Of a stretch of 38,922 bases of DNA, positions 32,291 through 38,922 are shown in pieces. Under the pieces are notes generated by a model. That model was not told where the DNA came from. It did no database searches and saw only the letters and a program-made list of their open reading frames with translations. The first letter of the stretch is position 1. The number at the start of each line of letters is the position of its first letter. Source of the stretch: an uncultured Bacteroides sp. (lineage in GTDB: Bacteria; Bacteroidota; Bacteroidia; Bacteroidales; Bacteroidaceae); NCBI GenBank assembly GCA_958477465.1, contig CAUEFX010000041.1:1-38922 (forward strand), given 5' to 3'. Position numbers and translations under genes: made by a program.

Positions 32291-35131
32291 TTATTTCTTT
32301 TTCAGTTGATCCAGTTTCACTTCGGAGATACCTACCCGGTCGCTGCCCAATACGATACGCAGGTCGCTGGCGGTAGTCCCTTTAAAGCGGAAAGGGAGCA
32401 GTTTGTTGTATTCATCGACTGTTCCGGAATACACCGTGAGGAACTGTCCGCCACCTCCCGAAAGTTGGATTTCGAATTCAGTCGGGAGTCCGTTTTCACG
32501 GCTGAAGGCGATGGAAAGCCCGTCCACTTTGGCTCCGTTTTCTAAGGCAAAGGTAATATAATCTCCCTTATTTCCTTCCCAAGAGGTGGAAAAATCATGA
32601 TCGAGCGTATTTCCGGTCATCTCCATATTGGTGCTGGCACTGATGGGGTTGTCTGTCTTTGCTTTTCCCATGTCGATACTTCCGTATTCTTTTACGGTTA
32701 GTGTACCGGTTAGCCGGATATCTTCAGAGGAGGCTCCCAGCATGATACTGAAATCTCCGGGTTCTACTACCCAGTCATTTTTTGCATTCAGAAGTTCCAG
32801 TGCTTTCCGGTCGAGAGTAAAGGATACTTCTTTGGTTTCACCCGGTTGCAGATGAATACGTTCGAAACCTTCGAGCCTCTTCTCGTACGTTGTGACACTG
32901 CTGAGAAGGTCGCGTACATAAAGCTGAACCACTTCATCTCCTGCACGTTTACCCGTATTGGTGATTTTACAGCGTACTTGTGTCTTCTGATTGGGAGTAA
33001 TGACTCTGGGAGAGATGTTTATATCCGAATATTCGAATGTGGTATAACTTAAACCATATCCGAAAGGATAAAGGGCACCGTTGACACGTGACATATCTCC
33101 CTTCATCCCCGGGTTTTTTCCACCGTCGATTTGTGAAGAAGGTTTATAAGGAAAATTGAATGGTATCTGTCCCACACTTTTCGGGAAAGTCACTGTCAAT
33201 TTACCTCCCGGGTTGTAGTCGCCGAACAGTACATCGGCGATTGCCGCGCCTCCCTTAGAGCCCGGATACCAGGCTTCCAAAATGGCCGGTACAAATTTGT
33301 CCGCCCAATTGATGGACAGCGGCCGGCCGTTGATGAGCACTAATACCACCGGTTTTCCTGTGGCTTGTACTGCTTTCAGCAGATCCAGCTGGCGTCCCGG
33401 AAGGTCGAGACTACTGCGTGATTTGTTCTCTCCGCAAGTCCTTTGTCCTCCTCCCAGCACAACTACGGCTACATCTGCCTCTTGGGCTTGTGCCACAGCT
33501 TTATCTATTTCCGACTGTTCATCCTTACTCAACGGATAATCGATGAGCTCCGACTCCGGCCAGTGGGGATCTACCAGGTCACAACCTTTGGTGTAGAGCA
33601 CTTCCGCTTTCCCGTTCATTTTTTCACGAAGTCCGTCTACTACCGTAGTAACCTCTACGGCTAATGGCCCGTAATGAGTCAGTGCGTATGCTTTTTCTGC
33701 CGCATTCGGGCCGCAAACGGCAATCTTCTTTATAGAAGTTATATCCAATGGGAGAGTATTGTTTTCGTTTTTCAGCAAGACAATCGATTCACGGGAGGTC
33801 TGTAGGGCGATTACTTCGTTCTCTTCTTTTTCTACTTCGTCATCCGCCCCTTTCAAGTCTGTCTGATAGGGAGCATCGAACAGCCCGACGAGGAACTTCA
33901 CGCGCAGAATGTCGCGTACCCGGTCGTTGATGACTTCTTCGCTTAATCCGCCTTCCTGCACAAGCTCGCGTAATGGCAGTACATAAGAATCCGGTGAGCG
34001 GAAGGTACAGCGCACATTCAGTCCGGCTTCCACACTTTGGCGCACGGCTTCTTTCATGTCTTTGGCTGTGCCGTGTTTGGTGTAGAGATATTCTACGGCA
34101 TCACTGTCGGAAACTACATATCCGCGAAAGCCCATCTGACCACGCAGGCGTGTTGTCAGCCAATAATAACTGCTTTGTATCGGGAATCCGTCGTAGTCGT
34201 TGTATGAACTCATTACTCCCAGCAATCCGGCTTCCTGTATCACCCGTTTGAAGGGATATACATGAATCATTTCCACTTCGCGGGGTGACATTTGCGGATC
34301 TACACGCGCCATTCCTTCACGGGCGCCTTTGTTATTACTGTAAGCGATGAAATGTTTTCCCGTAGCGGCAACCTGATGGTTGTGCTGCATACCGCGCACC
34401 ATTTCGATGCCCAGTTCTGCAACGAGATAAGGGGATTCACCATATACCTCTTCATAACGTCCCCAACGCTGGTCGCGCCCTACATCCAAGATGGGAGCAT
34501 ATACGTTGGTGTATCCCAACATGCGGGCTTCACGGCCGGTAATGAGCCCTACCTGATGAATCAACTTACGGTTCCAAGTATGTCCGAGGCCGAGTTGTGT
34601 CGGGAAATTGGTCGCTTTGTAGCTTTCTACTCCCCGGATACCTTCGTTTGTGAAATCCACCGGTATGCCCAGGCGGGTCTCTTCTACAAAAAAACGTTGT
34701 ACCTCGTTCAGTGCCCAGGCATGGCGGGAAGCGGGCCATACATATTCATTGTCCGATGGCGGCAATCCCCATTGCTGAAAACCATTCAGATGTTCATCGA
34801 TGGCGCCTATGCCGTCTTTCCACAACATCTGCTTCCATTCGGGAGTAGGCAGGTCGTCTTTCAATACCCGCTTGTACCCGTAAAGAGTCACCATCTGGCA
34901 AGTCTTTTCGTTCATATTCATCTGACTGAGCAGGTCCTCGATACGTGCATCTATCGGTGCGGTCGGATCTTCGTATATGTCTTTTACTCCGTTCTTGTTA
35001 AAATCGATCCAGCCTTTTTTATACATTTCGGTTTTCACCGGTTTGTATACGGAAGGCGTTTTCATCGTTTTTTGCGCCGGTAACGGCGAGATATTTCCTA
35101 ATAGCAGAGTTGCAATGATAAGTCTTTTCAT
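32291..35131 (-). CDS. Exported glycoside hydrolase family 3 (beta-glucosidase or beta-xylosidase type)
   Basis: The 946-residue product has a signal peptide ending near PLPAQ (residue 20) and an EF-hand-like loop DFNKNGVKDIYED (about 43-55). The GH3 N-terminal barrel follows (FTNEGIRGVE, PILDVGRDQRWGRYEEVYGE, TGKHFIAYSNNKG) with the nucleophile Asp342 in YVVSDSDAVEYL. The second alpha/beta domain has VVVLGGGQRTCGENKSRSSL and PGSKGGAAIADVLFGDYNPG. Then come a fibronectin-III-like domain (about 700-770) and a C-terminal beta-sandwich (about 800-946) that may bind carbohydrate. The start at 35131 gives a normal signal peptide. It would act in the periplasm on beta-linked oligosaccharides or glycosides; the linkage is not readable. 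No SusCD pair is adjacent. Confidence 0.93.
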   Translation of the reverse strand: MKRLIIATLLLGNISPLPAQKTMKTPSVYKPVKTEMYKKGWIDFNKNGVKDIYEDPTAPIDARIEDLLSQMNMNEKTCQMVTLYGYKRVLKDDLPTPEWKQMLWKDGIGAIDEHLNGFQQWGLPPSDNEYVWPASRHAWALNEVQRFFVEETRLGIPVDFTNEGIRGVESYKATNFPTQLGLGHTWNRKLIHQVGLITGREARMLGYTNVYAPILDVGRDQRWGRYEEVYGESPYLVAELGIEMVRGMQHNHQVAATGKHFIAYSNNKGAREGMARVDPQMSPREVEMIHVYPFKRVIQEAGLLGVMSSYNDYDGFPIQSSYYWLTTRLRGQMGFRGYVVSDSDAVEYLYTKHGTAKDMKEAVRQSVEAGLNVRCTFRSPDSYVLPLRELVQEGGLSEEVINDRVRDILRVKFLVGLFDAPYQTDLKGADDEVEKEENEVIALQTSRESIVLLKNENNTLPLDITSIKKIAVCGPNAAEKAYALTHYGPLAVEVTTVVDGLREKMNGKAEVLYTKGCDLVDPHWPESELIDYPLSKDEQSEIDKAVAQAQEADVAVVVLGGGQRTCGENKSRSSLDLPGRQLDLLKAVQATGKPVVLVLINGRPLSINWADKFVPAILEAWYPGSKGGAAIADVLFGDYNPGGKLTVTFPKSVGQIPFNFPYKPSSQIDGGKNPGMKGDMSRVNGALYPFGYGLSYTTFEYSDINISPRVITPNQKTQVRCKITNTGKRAGDEVVQLYVRDLLSSVTTYEKRLEGFERIHLQPGETKEVSFTLDRKALELLNAKNDWVVEPGDFSIMLGASSEDIRLTGTLTVKEYGSIDMGKAKTDNPISASTNMEMTGNTLDHDFSTSWEGNKGDYITFALENGAKVDGLSIAFSRENGLPTEFEIQLSGGGGQFLTVYSGTVDEYNKLLPFRFKGTTASDLRIVLGSDRVGISEVKLDQLKKK

Positions 35132-35163
35132 GATATCTTTTTGTTTGAGTATATTCTGAGTGT

Positions 35164-35210
35164 CAAAGGTAGTGTATCTTGATGAGAACGTATGGATAAA
35201 ATTGTCCATA
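35164..35210 (-). promoter_or_regulatory. -7 box and upstream dyad of the GH3-lactonase operon
   Basis: The minus strand carries TACCTTTG (35164-35171), an exact -7 box, about 33 bases before the GH3 ATG. At 35191-35210 TATGGA and TCCATA flank eight bases, a dyad at the distance of a -33 region that may be an operator. Both are short matches. Confidence 0.4.
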
Positions 35211-35285
35211 AACGGGAGCGAAAATATCCAAAATGCCGGAAAGCAGGCTTTGCCTTGACACAAATCATGCTATGATTGCTTGTAC

Positions 35286-36041
35286 TTATTTGATTCGGAC
35301 CCTCATCTCCCGTGCGTCGAATGTGACGGCTTCGTTTCGGAAAAGTCTTTCTATGTGTCCGCTGGTTATCATTTCCGGGGTAGGCAGGCTATATAATTGC
35401 GGGTTGTCTATCAGCATGATAAAGTCGCAGAGAGACAAAGCGATGTCTAGGTCGTGGGTGGAGAAAAGGATACATTTGCCCTCTTCCTGTGCCAGTTTCT
35501 TAAGTAGCAAGCACAATTCGTAGCGGTTGGGCAGATCCAGAAAGGCAGTTGGCTCATCGAGTAGGATGACAGGGGTGTCCTGTGCCAATGCACGTGCTAT
35601 CATGATGCGCTGGCATTCGCCGTCAGACATTTTGTCCATTGTTTTATCGGCATATCCGGACATGCCAACCAGTTGCATGGCTGTGTCTACGCGCTCCTGG
35701 TCTTCCGGTTGCAACTGCCCGATCCAGTTGGTGTAGGGGGCACGTCCCAATGCAACGACATCTTTGCAGTGAAGATTGGCGATGCGTACTTTATCAGTCG
35801 TTACGAAGCTGATATTCCGGGCCAGCTTTTCAGGTTTCAGTGAAGCGATGTTCTTTCCTTGCAGTATGATTTCTCCGGTTCGCGGCTTTTCCAGTCCCAT
35901 CATGGCGCGAAGTAGCGTGCTTTTTCCGGTTCCGTTGCGTCCCAACAGCGCAACGAGTTGCCCCCCTGTTATCCGGGCGGAAACTTTATCCAGCAAGATG
36001 CGCTGCCCGTATCCTAATGTCAGTTCTTTGAGTTGAATCAT
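35286..36041 (-). CDS. ABC transporter ATP-binding protein (FecE/BtuD type)
   Basis: The 251-residue product is the ATPase of an iron-chelate or cobalamin type importer. It has Walker A GRNGTGKS (34-41), the signature region MSDGECQRIMIARAL, Walker B PVILLDEPTAFLD, and a switch His in FSTHDLD. It is the last gene of a three-gene operon; its ATG overlaps the permease stop by four bases (ATGA), so translation is coupled. The C-terminal part (FRNEAVTFDAREMRVRI) is typical of siderophore-type ATPases in this phylum. The substrate cannot be told from the ATPase. Confidence 0.94.
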   Translation of the reverse strand: MIQLKELTLGYGQRILLDKVSARITGGQLVALLGRNGTGKSTLLRAMMGLEKPRTGEIILQGKNIASLKPEKLARNISFVTTDKVRIANLHCKDVVALGRAPYTNWIGQLQPEDQERVDTAMQLVGMSGYADKTMDKMSDGECQRIMIARALAQDTPVILLDEPTAFLDLPNRYELCLLLKKLAQEEGKCILFSTHDLDIALSLCDFIMLIDNPQLYSLPTPEMITSGHIERLFRNEAVTFDAREMRVRIK

Positions 36042-37054
36042 TTGATTATGCGCAGATTTTTAGCAATTACCCATAAAATAACCGGAACTCCCAACAAAGC
36101 GGTGATACAGTTGACCGGCAATAGAAATTTTTTAGCAATAATGTCACAAAGCAACATACCGATTAATCCCGTTAGCATTGTACCGGGTATGAGTATCCGG
36201 TGGTCGGCATTATTGAATATCAACCGGGTGATGTGCGGTACAGCCAGACCTATGAAGCCTATCGGTCCGCAAAAAGCGGTAACGGTTCCTGTCAGTAGTG
36301 CGGTGGATACGAAGATAAGGGTACGCGAACGTTTGATGTTCATTCCCATCGTACGCGCATAATTCTCTCCGAGCAATAGTAAGTTCAGCGGTTTGATGCA
36401 GGATATGGAAATCAACAGGCCGATGCATACGATAGGAAGCATGATTGCCAACTGAGTCGTTGTGATATGACTGAGTGATCCCATCGACCAGAGTGTGAAC
36501 ATTTTCAGCTGTTCGGCGGAACTCAGATATTGCAGAATTTGAATGATGGCACCCGCTACATAACCGATCATCACTCCCATAATGAGAACACCGAGAATGT
36601 TTTTTACTTTCCGGCTGATGATGGCTACTCCTAATAAGATAACGGCGGTTCCTATCCATCCGGAGCCTACGATTCCCATTGATTGAAGCAGCGGAAATTC
36701 CGACCAACCCAATAATGGGACGCCTAATATGAACAGGGCTACTCCCAATCCAGCTCCGGAGCTGACTCCTAACAGATAGGGGTCGGCCAATGGATTCTGG
36801 AAGACAGTCTGCATCTGCAAACCGCTGACAGATAGTGAAATCCCTATCAGTGCCGCCACCGTCACCCGTATAAACCGGATTGAGAGAAGAATGCTGCGTG
36901 TCATTTCATCGCATTCACCTCCGGTCAGTACCGCCCCTATTTTAGAAATAGGGATAAAGGTGTCTCCTGTTACCATGTCTGTCAGCAGTAACAGTAAGGC
37001 AACAACTCCCAAGGTGGAAAATAGAAGAATATTACGTTGGCGGTTTCGTCTCAT
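36038..37054 (-). CDS. FecCD-family ABC transporter permease
   Basis: The 338-residue product has about nine to ten membrane helices and the FecCD motifs: ALIGISLSVSGLQMQTVFQN and PLADPYLLGVSSGAGLGVAL in the first half, and CGPIGFIGLAVPHITRLIF (the ATPase-coupling loop) near residue 260. An upstream ATG at 37159 is open in frame but lies in the preceding gene, so ATG 37054 (MRRNRQRN) is chosen. It overlaps that gene's stop by four bases (ATGA). Substrates of the family are Fe-siderophores, heme and vitamin B12. Confidence 0.95.
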   Translation of the reverse strand: MRRNRQRNILLFSTLGVVALLLLLTDMVTGDTFIPISKIGAVLTGGECDEMTRSILLSIRFIRVTVAALIGISLSVSGLQMQTVFQNPLADPYLLGVSSGAGLGVALFILGVPLLGWSEFPLLQSMGIVGSGWIGTAVILLGVAIISRKVKNILGVLIMGVMIGYVAGAIIQILQYLSSAEQLKMFTLWSMGSLSHITTTQLAIMLPIVCIGLLISISCIKPLNLLLLGENYARTMGMNIKRSRTLIFVSTALLTGTVTAFCGPIGFIGLAVPHITRLIFNNADHRILIPGTMLTGLIGMLLCDIIAKKFLLPVNCITALLGVPVILWVIAKNLRIIK

Positions 37055-38193
37055 TCCAGATGTCGGTAGTAATAGAGTGAATCGGTTACAAGTTCGGGGT
37101 GGAAGATGTGGATCAGATCGCGTAAAACCACGTCGGGACGTACGACGGCTGATTCCCAATAATCGTTTCCTCCTGTGGGTGTCAGCCGCAGATTGTTGTT
37201 GTAAACTGTTTTTTCGCGTACAGCCTTGGCGTCTGCGAATTTGGGGTTGACCGCTTTCAGTTCGTTCAGTGTGGTGGCGCCGCCGACATTGATCCAGTAG
37301 TCTGCTTTCTGTATCAGTCCGTAGGCTGTTTCCAGTCCGATCGGTGCCGAACTGTTAGAAGCATTTTCTTTATAAATATAGTCTGCTCCAGCATCGGTTA
37401 CCAATTGCGCCATATAGCTTTGAGTCGATGGCATTACCCAACTGTCGTTCCATGGAGTATTGAACATGACGGTGGGGCGTTGCTCTATGGATTCTGTGAG
37501 TGCTTTTAGCGCTTGATAACGTTTGGGAATCTTACGGAATACTTCGATTCCTTTTTCCCGGCTGTCTGTCAGTTCGGACAGTGCGACCAGCCATTCGGAT
37601 TTACCCAACGGTGATTCTTCCAGATATTCTCCTACATGCATATAAGGAATGGAGAGTTCTTTCATCTTGTTTGTGACTGAGGTTTGGGCATCTCCGATGC
37701 CGTAAAGCAGAACGACATCCGGCTTCAGACCGATCAATCGTTCGTAATTCATTTCTGCACCCATATCCCTGATCGAATCTTTGTGTGCGAGGATATAGGG
37801 GTTCGACACATAGTCGATGCCTGATACTCCTACGATACGGTCTGTCTGTCCGATGGCATCGAGCATGGCAATGTAAGAAGAGGACATACATACAATACGT
37901 CTGGCACCGGCAGGGATAACCGGACCGGTAAATCCGGCTGGCGCCTGTTCGCCGTTACGCGAAATGAAATAGGACATTGTTATATTTTGCGCTCCTTGCC
38001 ACGGGTTAGAGATTTGTATCAGAGTACTGGCGAAGTTGTCCGCACCTACTATTTTGAACCCGGTGGCATATTCGGGTGTGTACACCTCTTGTTTGAATAC
38101 CTCCAAGGAGGCCTGCTTGTTGGATGTGCAGCCTGCCCAAATGAGAAGGCTTAGTAATGTAAGAATTGAAATTGTTGATTTCTTTTTCATCAT
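37051..38193 (-). CDS. Substrate-binding lipoprotein of iron/cobalamin-type ABC importer
   Basis: The 380-residue product has a lipoprotein signal (LLIWAGCTSN) and a Class III periplasmic-binding fold: RRIVCMSSSYIAMLDAIGQT opens the first lobe, then RIVGVSGIDYVSNP, LIGLKPDVVLLYG and a second lobe with PTVMFNTPWNDSW. This fold is shared by FepB, BtuF and heme-binding proteins. An extra stretch of about 80 residues between the lipid anchor and the first lobe (residues 23-98, YATGFKIVGADNF) is longer than in BtuF. Start codons at 38193 and 38190 are equivalent; upstream codons are open but do not give a signal peptide. It leads the operon. No TonB receptor gene is in the window. Confidence 0.93.
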   Translation of the reverse strand: MMKKKSTISILTLLSLLIWAGCTSNKQASLEVFKQEVYTPEYATGFKIVGADNFASTLIQISNPWQGAQNITMSYFISRNGEQAPAGFTGPVIPAGARRIVCMSSSYIAMLDAIGQTDRIVGVSGIDYVSNPYILAHKDSIRDMGAEMNYERLIGLKPDVVLLYGIGDAQTSVTNKMKELSIPYMHVGEYLEESPLGKSEWLVALSELTDSREKGIEVFRKIPKRYQALKALTESIEQRPTVMFNTPWNDSWVMPSTQSYMAQLVTDAGADYIYKENASNSSAPIGLETAYGLIQKADYWINVGGATTLNELKAVNPKFADAKAVREKTVYNNNLRLTPTGGNDYWESAVVRPDVVLRDLIHIFHPELVTDSLYYYRHLE

Positions 38194-38256
38194 TATTGAG
38201 TTTGGCAACTTATTTTTATTGATAGAACGGTATCGCAAAGAAACGATTTTGTGATG

Positions 38257-38264
38257 CAAAGATA
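38257..38264 (-). promoter_or_regulatory. Candidate -7 box of the ABC importer operon
   Basis: The minus strand reads TATCTTTG, an exact match, 63 bases before the start codon. No cobalamin-riboswitch or clear Fur-box sequence is seen nearby. Confidence 0.5.
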
Positions 38265-38446
38265 GTTCTCTTTGAGAATATTACCCCTTTTTCCATCAAC
38301 TTTTTAATTTAACCGGAATTCGATGTTCCATCCGATATTCATGTAACGGCAGGTCGTGCATGGTAATACTTTAATCTAAGTAGATGAATGTAGAAAGACA
38401 AAGAATAAAGAAAAACATAAAAAAAGAAAGAAAAAAAGCTTATCAA

Positions 38447-38477
38447 TTTGTTATTATGAAAAATGATTGTACTTTTG
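38447..38477 (+). promoter_or_regulatory. Complete Bacteroides promoter (TTTG-N19-TACTTTTG)
   Basis: TTTG at 38447-38450 and TACTTTTG at 38470-38477 are exact -33 and -7 boxes 19 bases apart, the best promoter match in the window. An A-rich tract lies just upstream. The transcript should begin at about 38480-38486. Confidence 0.75.
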
Positions 38478-38481
38478 TAAC

Positions 38482-38545
38482 ACAATTTACCCCCCTTAGT
38501 TGAGAAATACTAAGGCTGACCCATCAATTAAAGATGGGTTTTTTT
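38482..38545 (+). ncRNA. Candidate short RNA or attenuated leader with two hairpins
   Basis: Directly after the promoter come a first hairpin, CCTTAGT and ACTAAGG around 8 bases (38494-38515), and a second, ACCCATC and GATGGGT around 7 bases (38519-38539), which runs into seven T. This would yield an RNA of about 60 bases ending at the terminator, or a leader that partly reads into the NYN gene 13 bases later. No known riboswitch is recognised. Confidence 0.5.
38519..38545 (+). terminator. Intrinsic terminator upstream of the NYN gene
   Basis: A GC-rich 7-bp stem (ACCCATC/GATGGGT) with a 7-base loop followed by seven T. It stands between the promoter and the coding start, so it can end a short RNA or attenuate the gene. 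Confidence 0.75.
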
Positions 38546-38557
38546 ATATATACCAGC

Positions 38558-38881
38558 ATGGAAGATAAAAAGAAAGTGATAGTTTATGTAGATGGTTTCA
38601 ACTTCTACTATGGACTAAAATCAAAAAAATGGAAAGTGTGTTATTGGCTCGACTTGGTCGGTTTTTTTGGTAGCTTTCTAAAACCCTATCAGGAATTAGT
38701 AGAAGTCAACTACTTTTCAGCCCGGCCAACGGATGTAGGTAAACACGATAGGCAAGATAAACTGTTTCAGGCTAATAAATGTAATTCTAAGTTTAACTTG
38801 ATATTAGGTAAATACCTAAAGAAAGAGATTAAATGCCGTTATTGTGGTGGTATTATTCATTCTTTTGAGGAAAAAGAATGA
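38558..38881 (+). pseudogene. NYN-domain (LabA/DUF88, PIN-like) RNase gene, C-terminally truncated
   Basis: The 107-codon frame starts with MEDKKKVIVYVDGFNFYYGL, the hallmark of NYN-domain proteins with the first catalytic Asp, and continues with VNYFSARPTDVGKHDRQDK and CRYCGGIIHSFEEKE. Intact relatives are about 230-250 residues and go on after the Cys motif with a TDVN-type motif holding further catalytic acids. Here a TGA stops the frame at 38879-38881, and no frame of the last 40 bases restores the pattern. The gene is either truncated by a rearrangement or frameshifted. An ATG 24 bases upstream at 38534 overlaps the terminator and is unlikely. The window ends 41 bases later, so the junction cannot be seen in full. 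Confidence 0.7.
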
Positions 38882-38922
38882 CTAAAAAAGCAAAAAATAG
38901 CAGATTTGGGATTTTGTTTTGA

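Larger units (their letters stand above)
38194..38557. other. 364-bp intergenic region before the NYN gene
   Basis: The left part carries the leader and -7 box of the ABC operon. The middle (38280-38397) shows nothing I can name. An A-rich purine tract (38398-38438) precedes a promoter, two hairpins and the NYN start. The A-tract may act as an UP element. Confidence 0.6.

Noticed and set aside
35132..35263. Longer GH3 start at 35263
   Set aside because: The extra 44 residues precede the signal peptide and cover the -7 box; ATG 35131 gives a standard signal sequence.
38194..38440. Cobalamin riboswitch upstream of the ABC importer
   Set aside because: No B12-box-like sequence or matching fold could be seen on the minus strand.
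1..38922. tRNA or rRNA genes
   Set aside because: No cloverleaf-type T-loop sequence or rRNA-like stretch was seen by eye; a tRNA scan would be decisive.

Overview
The window looks like chromosomal DNA of a Bacteroides species, probably of the B. thetaiotaomicron group. The evidence is the gene set (DUF4837, DUF4831 and DUF4105/Lnb proteins, a short LID-less adenylate kinase, Bacteroidetes-type LptE and LptC), promoter boxes of the Bacteroides type (-7 box TAnnTTTG), the lack of clear Shine-Dalgarno sequences, and a gene order that, from memory, matches the secA region of B. thetaiotaomicron. The species is an inference.

Layout. 1-4573 (minus): the N-terminal half of SecA, then a translationally coupled pair: a Lnb-type (DUF4105) lipoprotein N-acyltransferase candidate and an alkaline-phosphatase-fold protein that seems to have lost its catalytic site. 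4574-5362: a long intergenic region holding an array with a period of about 22 bp and a large imperfect inverted repeat. 5363-12854 (plus): coaX, an outer-membrane protein, a TPR protein, lptC, a CNNM/CorC-type membrane protein and a PpiD-like chaperone. 13017-19227 (plus): rlmN, a DUF4837 lipoprotein, pdxA, a sigma-54 activator without a receiver domain, lptE, a conserved hypothetical and secG, closed by a strong terminator. 19382-21133 (plus): an MFS transporter and a PqqD-like protein. 21123-24073 (minus): a small membrane protein, a DUF4831 protein and the bifunctional NAD(P)HX repair enzyme. 24478-30027 (plus): a POT peptide transporter, hpt, adk, obg, a YfiH/PgeF-family protein and a B3/4-domain protein. 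30091-31060 (minus): a decayed zeta-toxin-like gene with a small upstream partner. 31164-35131 (minus): an exported GH3 glycosidase followed by a lipoprotein beta-propeller lactonase. 35286-38193 (minus): an iron/cobalamin-type ABC importer operon. 38447-38922 (plus): a well-spaced promoter, a two-hairpin RNA or leader, and a truncated NYN-domain gene at the window edge.

How the genes work together. About half the window serves envelope biogenesis: protein export (SecA, SecG), periplasmic folding (PpiD-like), lipoprotein maturation (Lnb-like), LPS transport (LptC, LptE), several lipoproteins and a predicted beta-barrel. Cofactor and nucleotide housekeeping (CoaX, PdxA, NAD(P)HX repair, Hpt, Adk) and ribosome functions (RlmN, Obg) are interleaved. 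The accessory material (repeat arrays, decayed toxin-like gene, truncated NYN gene) lies in intergenic regions and towards the right end.

Best candidates for something not well described: the coupled Lnb and degenerate phosphatase pair, the two intergenic arrays phased at about two helical turns, the 68-bp-arm inverted repeat, the hairpin at the start of lptC, and the short two-hairpin transcript candidate at 38482-38545. All comparisons to families are from memory and reading; no database search was run.
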